Shown: positions 1-5,168 of the stretch, in pieces
Layout of the letters: every line of letters starts with the position of its first letter
How positions within the stretch are numbered: position 1 is the first letter of the stretch
Assembly (NCBI GenBank): GCA_964372215.1
Contig: CAYJQC010000058.1
Span: forward strand, 1-15,832
Source: DAIMFL01 sp964372215
GTDB taxonomy: Bacteria; Pseudomonadota; Alphaproteobacteria; Dongiales; Dongiaceae
Direction: 5' to 3'
DNA: 15,832 nucleotides
Program-made: the position numbers and the translations under genes
Notes under the pieces: model-generated
Told to the model about the DNA's origin: nothing
Seen by the model: only the letters and a program-made list of their open reading frames with translations
Databases searched by the model: none

Positions 1-6
1 GGCATC

Positions 7-28
7 GGTGGCGCCCCTGGGCGCCACC
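7..28. terminator. Perfect inverted repeat, possible terminator
   Basis: A 10-bp arm GGTGGCGCCC (7-16) is followed by 2 nt and its exact complement GGGCGCCACC (19-28). In RNA the loop would open to at least 4 nt. There is no T-run on either side, so it is not a classical intrinsic terminator. It lies just beyond the larger hairpin at 39-75, downstream of the minus-strand DUF1127 gene. A role in ending that transcript, or one arriving from outside the window, is inference. Confidence 0.4.
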
Positions 29-38
29 CCCCCTCGGC

Positions 39-75
39 GCGGCGGGGGGGGGGCCTCCGGCCCCCCCCCCGCTGC
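39..75. terminator. 17-bp G10/C10 hairpin downstream of the DUF1127 gene
   Basis: Ten consecutive G (44-53) and ten consecutive C (61-70) are joined by CCTCCGG, whose CC and GG also pair, leaving a 3-nt loop (56-58). The stem continues outward through 39-43 and 71-75 with one G-T pair, giving about 17 bp. It begins 21 nt beyond the stop of the minus-strand DUF1127 gene, where a terminator would be expected, but it lacks a T-run. The long homopolymers could also carry a sequencing length error. Confidence 0.45.
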
Positions 76-95
76 CGGCCTCGTTGGACGCGGTC

Positions 96-305
96 CTACC
101 GACGAAGATCGTCGAACGGCGGCAGGCCGATGTCGCGCCGCAGGTGGTTGCTCATGTGGATGAACGGTGGCGCCTGCTGCCAGCGCCGCCGGCCCAGCAA
201 CGCCCTGAGGCGCTGGAGCAGTGACACCGGGATCGTCAAGAGTTCGGCGATGGCGGTGCCGGCGCGCGGACTGGTGGCGAAGACGCCGAGAAGCGACATG
301 TTCAT
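96..305 (-). CDS. Small DUF1127 (YjiS-like) protein
   Basis: This 69-residue protein carries the C-terminal DUF1127 signature: an Arg-rich helix (LRALLGRRRW, about 33-42) followed by NHLRRDIGL (53-61). Members of this alphaproteobacterial family are small and basic. Some characterised ones affect RNA turnover or stress and nutrient responses, but no function can be assigned here. I chose the ATG at 303-305 because AAAGGA stands about 9 nt upstream and the residues before it in the longer frame (TTG near 464) are low-complexity and unlike the family. A second in-frame ATG two codons later is possible. The gene stands alone, ending before the hairpin at 39-75. Three copies of GCAACCCA lie in its upstream region. 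The family call is fairly sure, the role unknown. Confidence 0.72.
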   Translation of the reverse strand: MNMSLLGVFATSPRAGTAIAELLTIPVSLLQRLRALLGRRRWQQAPPFIHMSNHLRRDIGLPPFDDLRR

Positions 306-321
306 GGCAGTCGTCCTTTCC

Positions 322-362
322 TGGGTTGCGGTCGGTCCTGGGTTGCAGGCGGCTTGGGTTGC
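322..362 (-). repeat. Three direct copies of an 8-nt motif upstream of the DUF1127 gene
   Basis: On the plus strand TGGGTTGC occurs at 322-329, 339-346 and 355-362, that is GCAACCCA on the strand of the gene. The first two copies extend to TCCTGGGTTGC (319-329 and 336-346). The spacing is 17 and 16 nt. The array begins 17 nt upstream of the chosen start codon, so it lies in the leader or promoter. It could be an operator or an RNA-binding site, but no known factor is recognised. Confidence 0.5.
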
Positions 363-555
363 GGGTGGTCGAGACATGCCTCCGCCGTTCCCGGAAGCAG
401 GGCTTGCCGCCGGGTGCCCGCGGATGCGGGGCGAGTCGGATGTGTGATGACGATCGACGGCCAAGGGGAACGCCGCCGCGAGCGGCGAGCGTCTTCGGCA
501 GTCGACGACGCGAGAAACCGCCGTCAGGCGGTCGCTTCGATCGTCAGTGGATGTA

Positions 556-584
556 AGAAAATCCCCTCTCGGAAGAGAGTGGGG
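556..584 (-). terminator. Possible intrinsic terminator, minus strand
   Basis: Read on the minus strand, CCC and CTCTC (with one bulged base between them) pair across a TTCC loop with GAGAG and GGG. The stem is followed by ATTTTCTT. This stem plus T-rich tail faces transcripts coming from sspB, whose stop is about 215 nt upstream. It could end the sspB message or an unrecognised RNA. Confidence 0.4.
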
Positions 585-765
585 CGCCGTTCAGGCGTCC
601 CCCGACGTCGATCGTCAGGCCGCGGTGCGGCTCCGGCACATGGAAATATTCATCGACGTTCCTCCTCTTCCCCTAAGGGCGAGGGCGGGAAACTACTCAA
701 GCCGCATGAATCGGTCAACGGCCCGCGATCGTCGCCCGGAAGATTGATGGCGCGCTGTTGCGGCT

Positions 766-784
766 GTGCCACAGGGACTGGCAC
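766..784 (-). terminator. Short hairpin just after sspB
   Basis: GTGCCA (766-771) and TGGCAC (779-784) form a perfect 6-bp stem with a 7-nt loop, 16 nt beyond the sspB stop. There is no T-run after it, so it may only protect the message 3' end. Confidence 0.25.
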
Positions 785-799
785 GAGGTGAAGGAAGCG

Positions 800-1285
800 C
801 TACTTCTTGCGGAACGCGTCGAGTGCCACGACCTTCGCCGCCTCGTTGTCGCCGCCGGCCGGTTCGGCCGCAGCGGCGGCCGGTGACGGCCCCGCCGGCG
901 TCGCGGGCTCGGGCTTCGCGTTGGCGGCCTTGCCGGAGTCGAACTGCAGGCCGAACTTGACCGACGGATCGGCGAACGCGGTGAGCGCCGCGTAGGGAAC
1001 CACCAGCGGCTCGTTGCGGCCGTTGAAGCTGAGGGTGACCGAGAACTTGTCGTCCTCCACCTCCAGTCCCCAGAACTGGTACTGCAGCACGATGGTGATG
1101 TCTTCGGGATAGCTGGCGCGCAGCCAGTCCGGCATGACGACTCCGCCATGCCCGGTGCGGAAGGTGATGTAGAAGTGATGCGACCCGGTCAGGCCGTTCG
1201 CCGCGACCTCGCGCAGCGCGTCGCGCACCACGTTGCGCAGCGCGCGCTCCACCATCCGGTCGTATCTCAGCGGTTCCTCGGCCAT
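800..1285 (-). CDS. sspB: Alphaproteobacterial SspB, ClpXP adaptor for tmRNA-tagged proteins
   Basis: SspB binds the peptide tag that tmRNA adds to unfinished proteins and hands them to ClpXP in the cytoplasm. The 161-residue protein has the alpha-type SspB fold: LRYDRMVERALRNVVRDAL near the start, HHFYITFRT (36-44), QFWGLEVEDDKFSVTLSFNG (70-89) and VVPYAALTAFADPSVKFGLQF (95-115). An Ala/Pro-rich flexible linker (about 119-150) follows, ending in VVALDAFRKK, which matches the ClpX-docking tail of the family. Length and architecture are complete. The start ATG has only a distant GGGAGA, about 15 nt upstream. The gene lies on the same strand as ssrA and directly downstream of its coding piece, with no clear T-tailed terminator between, so shared transcription is possible. 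Confidence 0.93.
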   Translation of the reverse strand: MAEEPLRYDRMVERALRNVVRDALREVAANGLTGSHHFYITFRTGHGGVVMPDWLRASYPEDITIVLQYQFWGLEVEDDKFSVTLSFNGRNEPLVVPYAALTAFADPSVKFGLQFDSGKAANAKPEPATPAGPSPAAAAAEPAGGDNEAAKVVALDAFRKK

Positions 1286-1344
1286 CGCCGTCGACGCGTC
1301 TCCCTGCGCTCTTCCCGTCCGCTTCCGGTCTGCCGCCGGTTCCG

Positions 1345-1527
1345 CGGGTCGATTCAGTGGGGGGCTTCTGTTGCCCGGTGCCCCCCGAACCGCGCGCTAC
1401 TTAGCCGTTAGGCCGCAGCGCGGAGTGCAACGTTGTCGTTGGCACTTCTGGATTGGCCCGATAACGGTGGTACCATGCCGAGCGAAAATCTTGCCTTTAC
1501 CACGCGCGTCGATCCTGTTTCGCCCCC
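1345..1527 (-). ncRNA. ssrA: tmRNA coding piece (mRNA-like part)
   Basis: The 5' end is set by GGGGGCG at 1527-1521, the 5' half of the acceptor stem, followed by the D-loop-like CAGGATCGACGCG seen at this place in tmRNAs. The tag frame starts at 1443. A 6-bp helix (CCGCGC 1423-1418 with GCGCGG 1395-1390) closes over the end of the tag and its stop, like the helix after the tag in one-piece tmRNAs. Beyond it a 7-bp stem (1386-1380 with 1365-1359) has a 14-nt loop; the loop CGGG could pair with a later CCCG as a pseudoknot. The exact 3' end, somewhere near 1340-1360, cannot be fixed by eye. Confidence 0.88.
1408..1443 (-). other. ssrA: tmRNA proteolysis-tag reading frame (ANDNVALRAAA)
   Basis: Codons GCC AAC GAC AAC GTT GCA CTC CGC GCT GCG GCC TAA encode ANDNVALRAAA and stop. 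The start is the ANDN typical of tmRNA tags (E. coli has ANDENYALAA), and the end is small and hydrophobic as ClpXP needs. The ANDN part is the region bound by SspB in known systems, and the sspB gene lies next door. A further TAA and TAG in other frames follow shortly. Confidence 0.9.
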
Positions 1528-1574
1528 AGGGGGCCCGGCCGCCGGCGACAAGACCGCCGGAAGGCCGGGAAAAC
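1528..1574 (-). other. Spacer between tmRNA pieces, removed on maturation
   Basis: These 47 nt separate the acceptor CCA end from the first G of the coding piece. In permuted tmRNA genes this segment is transcribed and then excised by tRNA-type processing enzymes. It begins AGTTTTCCCGG on the minus strand and is otherwise G+C-rich. Confidence 0.75.
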
Positions 1575-1657
1575 TGGTGGAGGCGCCGGGTACTGCCCCC
1601 GGGTCCGCTACGCTTATGCCACAAGACGTTTATCGCCATAGTCGGTTGCCCGACCCC
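1575..1657 (-). ncRNA. ssrA: tmRNA acceptor piece (tRNA-like 3' part)
   Basis: Reading the minus strand, GTCGG-GCAA-CCGAC (1654-1641) forms a small GNRA-capped hairpin. Then come the segment pairing with the coding piece and a 5-bp T-arm stem CCGGG/CCCGG with the 7-nt loop GGCAGTA. The acceptor strand CGCCTCC and ACCA end at 1575. CCA is encoded in the DNA. The T-loop departs from the usual TTCAA pattern, which I believe is normal for alpha two-piece tmRNAs. The 5' boundary is an estimate. Confidence 0.87.
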
Positions 1658-1660
1658 TGG

Positions 1661-1690
1661 AATATAGGGGTCCCGGTCCGATTCCGAAAG
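1661..1690 (-). promoter_or_regulatory. Possible ssrA promoter
   Basis: On the minus strand TATATT (1666-1661) is a good -10 box, placed so that transcription would begin about 7 nt later, at the first bases of the acceptor piece. The region 17 nt upstream reads TTTCGG, a weak -35. The rest of the gap to thyX is G+C-rich. The position relative to the RNA is the main support. Confidence 0.4.
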
Positions 1691-1864
1691 GGGGCCAGAG
1701 GGATAGGGTGCAGGCCGGTGCCCAGGGCAGCGCGTCGGGCAGCCATGCTGGTCCGGCACCACCCGGGCGGCTAGACTCCTCGCCGATTCCCCGATTCCGG
1801 CCGCCCCTGGCGGATCGCCCGGAGCCGGCTTCTTCACCTTCAGTCAAGGACGCCGAATCGACCG

Positions 1865-2803
1865 ATGCCGCTCACCCCTGACCAGCAGGCCGAGGTCGCG
1901 ACCGCGCGCGACGCCGCGCAGCCGACCCGCCGGGCCACCGTGCCGGCGCTCGAGGAGATCCTCTACCAGGCGATTCCGGTGCTCGATCACGGTTTCGTCC
2001 GGGTGATCGACTACATGGGCGACGACGGGGCGGTGGTGCAGGCCGCCCGGGTCTCCTACGGCCGTGGCACCCGCAAGGTGAGCGAGGATCGCGGGCTCAT
2101 CCATTATCTGATGCGCCATCGCCACTCGACCCCGTTCGAGATGTGCGAGATCAAGTTCCACGTGAAGCTGCCGATCTTCGTGGCGCGCCAGTGGATCCGC
2201 CACCGCACCGCGAACGTGAACGAGTACTCGGCGCGCTATTCGATCCTCGACAACGAATTCTATGTGCCGGCGCCGGAACAGCTCGCGGCGCAGTCGGCGA
2301 GCAACCGCCAGGGCCGCGGCGACCTCTTGCAGGGCGACGAGGCGGCCGAGGTGCTCAGCCTGCTGCGCGACGACGCGGCGCGCAGCTACGACCACTACGC
2401 GGCGATGCTGAACGAGCGCGAGGACGGCAGCGCCATCGATCCCGGCCGCCAGGGCCTGGCGCGCGAACTGGCGCGCATGAACCTGACCCTCGGCTTCTAT
2501 ACCCAGTGGTACTGGAAGGTCGACCTGCACAACCTCATGCATTTCCTCAGCCTCCGCGCTGACCCGCACGCCCAGTACGAGATCCGCGTCTATGCCGACG
2601 CCATGGTGGACATGCTCAGGCGCTGGGTGCCGCTGACCGCCGAGGCGTTCGAGGAATACCGGCTGCACGCCACCAGCCTGTCCAGGAGCGGCATGGGCGT
2701 GGTGAAGCGGTTGCTGGCCGGCGAGAGCGTGACGCAGGAGACCAGTGGCATGGGCAAGCGCGAATGGCGCGAGCTGATGGCCGCGCTGGGACGTCCCGAA
2801 TAG
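1865..2803 (+). CDS. thyX: Flavin-dependent thymidylate synthase ThyX
   Basis: ThyX makes dTMP from dUMP with methylene-tetrahydrofolate, using FAD and NADPH; it replaces ThyA in many bacteria. The 312-residue protein carries the family signature RHRX7S as RHRTANVNEYS (112-122), followed by ARYS. DLHNLMHFLSLR (220-231) matches the C-terminal conserved block that contributes substrate-binding residues. VVQAARVSYGRGT (57-69) and HRHSTPFE (85-92) are also typical. Length agrees with alphaproteobacterial ThyX. AAGGA lies 14 nt upstream of the ATG, rather far, but no better start is seen. The stop codon TAG overlaps the AGGAG ribosome site of the next gene, so the two are probably co-expressed. 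Confidence 0.96.
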   Translation: MPLTPDQQAEVATARDAAQPTRRATVPALEEILYQAIPVLDHGFVRVIDYMGDDGAVVQAARVSYGRGTRKVSEDRGLIHYLMRHRHSTPFEMCEIKFHVKLPIFVARQWIRHRTANVNEYSARYSILDNEFYVPAPEQLAAQSASNRQGRGDLLQGDEAAEVLSLLRDDAARSYDHYAAMLNEREDGSAIDPGRQGLARELARMNLTLGFYTQWYWKVDLHNLMHFLSLRADPHAQYEIRVYADAMVDMLRRWVPLTAEAFEEYRLHATSLSRSGMGVVKRLLAGESVTQETSGMGKREWRELMAALGRPE

Positions 2804-2813
2804 GAGCGAATCG

Positions 2814-3341
2814 ATGCGGCACGTCCGGTGGCTGATCACGGCGACCGGTCTGCTTGTCATCGCCGGCGGAGCGGCTCTCTATGTCTACTCGGCGGCCAAC
2901 CGCGATCCCGATCTGCCGGCGTCCGGCTTCACGGCCGACAAGGTGGTCGTCGACAAGAGCGACCGGCGGCTCGACCTGGTGGCGGACGGCAAGGTGGTCG
3001 CGAGCTTTCCGGTGGCGCTCGGCGGCAACCCGGTCGGCCACAAGCAGCGCGAGGGCGACCGCCGCACGCCCGAGGGCAGCTATATCCTCGACTGGCGCAA
3101 TCCGAACAGCCGCTTCCATCTGTCGCTGCACGTTTCCTACCCGAACGACGCTGACCGGGCCCGCGCGCTGGCCGCCGGCGTCAGCCCGGGCGGCGACATC
3201 ATGGTCCATGGCCACGGCCTGGGCTTCCCCGGCTTGCTGCCCTATGACTGGACTGACGGCTGCATCGCGGTGGCCAATGCCGACATGGACGTGATCTGGG
3301 CGGCGGTGCCCGACGGCACGACGATCGAGATTCAGCAGTAG
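2814..3341 (+). CDS. L,D-transpeptidase (YkuD domain), membrane-anchored
   Basis: Enzymes with the YkuD fold cross-link peptidoglycan or attach proteins to it through a catalytic cysteine in the periplasm. The 175-residue protein has an N-terminal hydrophobic segment (about 6-26), either an uncleaved anchor or a signal sequence. The YkuD domain fills about 42-173. The active-site pattern is visible: HG at 132-133 and T-D-G-C at 147-150, making Cys150 the probable nucleophile, followed by IAV. GDRRTPEGSY (81-90) is the usual mid-domain motif. The ribosome site AGGAG overlaps the thyX stop and sits 7 nt before the ATG, so translation is likely coupled. The exact substrate is unknown. No peptidoglycan-binding domain is attached. 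Confidence 0.9.
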   Translation: MRHVRWLITATGLLVIAGGAALYVYSAANRDPDLPASGFTADKVVVDKSDRRLDLVADGKVVASFPVALGGNPVGHKQREGDRRTPEGSYILDWRNPNSRFHLSLHVSYPNDADRARALAAGVSPGGDIMVHGHGLGFPGLLPYDWTDGCIAVANADMDVIWAAVPDGTTIEIQQ

Positions 3342-3377
3342 CTGGAGCGGTGCGGGCAGCAAACCGGAGCACAGGGC

Positions 3378-4190
3378 ATGTCCGATACGGATAAGGTTTT
3401 TGCGGGATCGATCCCGGAGATCTACGACACCTATCTCGTGCCTCTGATCTTCCAGGCGTATGCGTCCGATCTGGCGCGCCGCGTGGCAAAGGCCGATCCC
3501 CTGCAGGTTCTGGAAACCGCCGCTGGAAGTGGCGTCGTGACGCGCGCGCTGGCCCCGCTCCTCGGCAGGAATGCGCGCTACGTCGTCAGCGATCTGAACC
3601 AGCCCATGCTCGATAGGGCCGTCAGCCAACAGGGTGCGGACGACCGCATCGTCTGGCGGCAGGCGGATGCTCTCGACTTGCCGTTCGGGGACCACAGCTT
3701 CGACGCAGTCTGCTGCCAATTCGGCGCGATGTTCTTTCCGGATCGGGTCGCCGGCTATCGGGAAACGCGTCGCGTCCTCAGGCCCGGGGGTCGATTTTTG
3801 TTCAACGTGTGGGACCGTATCGAAGAGAACGACTTCGCCCGTATCGTGACGGAAGCCGCGGGCGCGGTCTTTCCCAATGACCCACCCAGGTTCCTGGCGC
3901 GAACGCCGCACGGGTATCACGAAATCGATCGGATCGACGCCGAGCTGCGGCAGGCCGGGTTTTCGGCGTTCGAGATCGTGACCCTGGAAGAAAGAAGCAA
4001 CGCGCCGAGCGCCCGTGATCCCGCGATCGCCTACTGCCAGGGCACGCCCTTGCGCAACGAGATCGTGGCCCGCGACCCCGCGGCCCTGGGGACCGTCACC
4101 GACCGCGCCGCCGACGCCATTGCCAGCGCCTATGGAAGTGGACCGGTCTCCGGAAAAATCCGGGGCCATGTCATCGTTGCGCTCGCCTAG
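3378..4190 (+). CDS. Class I SAM-dependent methyltransferase
   Basis: The 270-residue protein has a Rossmann-type methyltransferase domain of the UbiE/Methyltransf_11 kind. The SAM-binding motif I is VLETAAGSGVVT (44-55), with the acidic turn SDLNQPML (71-78), the AdoMet-adenine region QADALDLPFGDHSFD (95-109), and RRVLRPGGRFLFNVWD (131-146). The C-terminal third is less conserved and should hold the substrate site. No substrate can be named; small-molecule methylation is likeliest. GGAG precedes the ATG by about 8 nt, and the gap from the transpeptidase gene is 36 bp, so it may end the thyX operon. By eye, codons here end in A or T more often than in neighbouring genes, which may mean more recent acquisition. 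Confidence 0.85.
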   Translation: MSDTDKVFAGSIPEIYDTYLVPLIFQAYASDLARRVAKADPLQVLETAAGSGVVTRALAPLLGRNARYVVSDLNQPMLDRAVSQQGADDRIVWRQADALDLPFGDHSFDAVCCQFGAMFFPDRVAGYRETRRVLRPGGRFLFNVWDRIEENDFARIVTEAAGAVFPNDPPRFLARTPHGYHEIDRIDAELRQAGFSAFEIVTLEERSNAPSARDPAIAYCQGTPLRNEIVARDPAALGTVTDRAADAIASAYGSGPVSGKIRGHVIVALA

Positions 4191-4371
4191 CGGGTTGCCG
4201 CCAACTTGTGAAATCCACGAGACAGGCGACAATTCAGCCCGGGAGGATGCGCTCGGTTCGCCACGCAGGTCGGATCGAGCAGGGGGATGGCATTCCTGTT
4301 GCGATGAAGTATCGTTCGCAGCCTGCGCCCCGGTGACGGGACCTCCGGGCGCCGTCGGTCGGGAGGGCTTC
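4191..4371 (+). promoter_or_regulatory. Gap with weak promoter candidate before the FMN protein gene
   Basis: TTGTGA (4206-4211) and GACAAT (4228-4233), 16 nt apart, are a weak match to a housekeeping promoter. They would give a leader of about 130 nt for the next gene. No hairpin with a T-run follows the methyltransferase stop. The reading frame of the next gene stays open through this gap, but its translation there looks like non-coding sequence. Confidence 0.2.
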
Positions 4372-5025
4372 GTGCCGGAAGATCATCAGCAGGACTGGAC
4401 GATCCGCAGCGAGGCTGTCTTGCGCGCGATGATCGGCACGGCCGAGGGCGGTGCCGTGACGAAGCTGCGCCCCGGGCTCGACAAACACAGCCGCCGGTTT
4501 ATCGCGCTGTCGCCGTTCCTGACCATCGGCACCCAGGGCGCGTCGGGCAGGGCCGACGTCTCGCCGCGCGGCGACCCGGCCGGCTTCGTCACGGTGATCG
4601 ACGACCACACCATCGCGATCCCCGAGCGGCCGGGGAACAAGCGGCTCGATACGCTCAGCAACATCCTGGAGAACCCGAATGTCGGGCTGCTGTTCCTGAT
4701 TCCCGGTTTCGAGGACACGCTCAGGATCAACGGCAAGGCGACCCTGTCGCGCGATCCGGCGCTGCTCGCGCGCATGGCGGTCGACAACCGCCCGCCCAAA
4801 GTCGCCATCGTGGTCGCGGTGGAGGAGGCCTTCCTGCACTGCGCCAAGGCGTTCAAGCGCTCGCGGCTGTGGGACCCGGGGAGCCAGGTCGACCGCAAGG
4901 TGATGCCGTCGCTCGGCCGCATCATCCTCGAGCAGGTGGCCGAGGCCGGCCGGCCGCCGGACGAGAAGGTGGTGCAGGAGGTCGACGCCGATATCGAGGA
5001 GAGCTACCGGACCGAGCTCTATTGA
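4372..5025 (+). CDS. FMN-binding split-barrel protein, pyridoxamine 5'-phosphate oxidase family
   Basis: This 217-residue protein belongs to the pyridoxamine phosphate oxidase-like FMN split-barrel superfamily, in the subgroup with the blocks RRFIALSPFL (41-50), GRADVSPRGDPAGFV (59-73), IPERPGNKRLDTLSNILENP (83-102) and FLHCAKAFKRSRLWDP. These match a widespread family of unknown substrate (the DR2398/MSMEG_1061-like type); it is not PdxH itself. It probably binds FMN or a related flavin as a dimer. I chose GTG at 4372 because GGGAGGG ends about 4 nt before it and the recognisable protein starts here. The frame remains open far upstream, overlapping the methyltransferase gene, which is spurious. 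It converges with mrp across a repeat-containing gap. Confidence 0.85.
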   Translation: MPEDHQQDWTIRSEAVLRAMIGTAEGGAVTKLRPGLDKHSRRFIALSPFLTIGTQGASGRADVSPRGDPAGFVTVIDDHTIAIPERPGNKRLDTLSNILENPNVGLLFLIPGFEDTLRINGKATLSRDPALLARMAVDNRPPKVAIVVAVEEAFLHCAKAFKRSRLWDPGSQVDRKVMPSLGRIILEQVAEAGRPPDEKVVQEVDADIEESYRTELY

Positions 5026-5038
5026 GGGCGAGCCAAGT

Positions 5039-5083
5039 CCTCATCCTTCGACAGGCTCAGGATTCGACAGGCTCGGGATGAAG
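5039..5083. repeat. REP-like element, copy 1, with internal 16-nt duplication
   Basis: TCATCC (5041-5046) and GGATGA (5076-5081) flank two direct copies of TTCGACAGGCTC (5047-5058 and 5063-5074), repeated with a 16-nt period. The core TCCTTCGACAGGCTCAGGA resembles the dispersed palindromes common between genes of alphaproteobacteria. It occupies the convergent gap, where it may also help end transcription. Confidence 0.6.
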
Positions 5084-5125
5084 TAGTTCTTACGCCCGCC
5101 CTAGTTGCGCCCGTCCTACCAGTGT

Positions 5126-5154
5126 CCTCATGCTGAGCCGGTCGAAGCATGAGG
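5126..5154. repeat. REP-like element, copy 2, inverted
   Basis: CCTCATGCT (5126-5134) and AGCATGAGG (5146-5154) form a perfect 9-bp stem with an 11-nt loop. On the minus strand its core reads TGCTTCGACCGGCTCAGCA, close to the core of copy 1, so the two elements face each other. It lies 14 bp from the mrp stop and could act as its terminator. Confidence 0.6.
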
Positions 5155-5168
5155 CCGCTCGCCCGGTG

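Larger units (their letters stand above)
306..799. other. Gene-free stretch with short repeats and hairpins
   Basis: No convincing protein gene is seen on either strand. Frames open here lack recognisable motifs and ribosome sites. The stretch holds the upstream region of the DUF1127 gene with its three 8-nt repeats (322-362). It also has a 6-bp hairpin ACCGCC/GGCGGT (517-532), a terminator-like hairpin read on the minus strand (556-584), and a 6-bp hairpin just after the sspB stop (766-784). The remainder, about 590-760, shows nothing I can name. A small RNA cannot be excluded. Confidence 0.5.
1345..1657 (-). ncRNA. ssrA: Two-piece (circularly permuted) tmRNA, whole gene
   Basis: tmRNA rescues stalled ribosomes, acting as both tRNA-Ala and mRNA and tagging the stalled product for proteolysis. 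Alphaproteobacteria carry a permuted gene giving two RNAs: an acceptor piece ending in CCA is transcribed first, then a spacer, then the coding piece. All parts are visible on the minus strand. The acceptor 3' end CGCCTCC-ACCA is at 1575-1585, and the coding 5' end GGGGGCG (1527-1521) pairs with CGCCTCC over 7 positions. The tag frame ANDNVALRAAA-stop is at 1408-1443. A second helix joins the pieces: GCAAGA and TCGC of the coding piece can pair with TCTTGT and GCGA of the acceptor piece. The outer limits are approximate. Identification rests on these features together and is strong. Confidence 0.92.

Noticed and set aside
319..362. CRISPR-like array
   Set aside because: The repeats are only 8-11 nt with spacers under 10 nt and no cas genes are nearby.
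306..464. N-terminal extension of the DUF1127 protein
   Set aside because: The extra 53 residues are low-complexity, cover the 8-nt repeats and start at a TTG, while a good ribosome site precedes the internal ATG at 305.
1585..1610. Ordinary tRNA gene on the basis of the T-arm and CCA end
   Set aside because: There is no anticodon arm or D-arm upstream; the 5' acceptor strand lies downstream, beyond a spacer, as in a permuted tmRNA.
1397..1847. Open frames on both strands in the sspB-thyX gap
   Set aside because: They overlap the tmRNA gene, whose parts explain the sequence, and have no protein-like pattern.
2616..4232. Long open frame on the minus strand across thyX, the transpeptidase and the methyltransferase
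   Set aside because: It is antisense to three well-recognised genes; long open antisense frames are expected in DNA this rich in G+C. Its translation is low-complexity and matches no family I know.
4015..4371. Upstream extension of the FMN split-barrel protein
   Set aside because: It overlaps the methyltransferase gene in another frame and is not protein-like; GTG at 4372 has a strong ribosome site.
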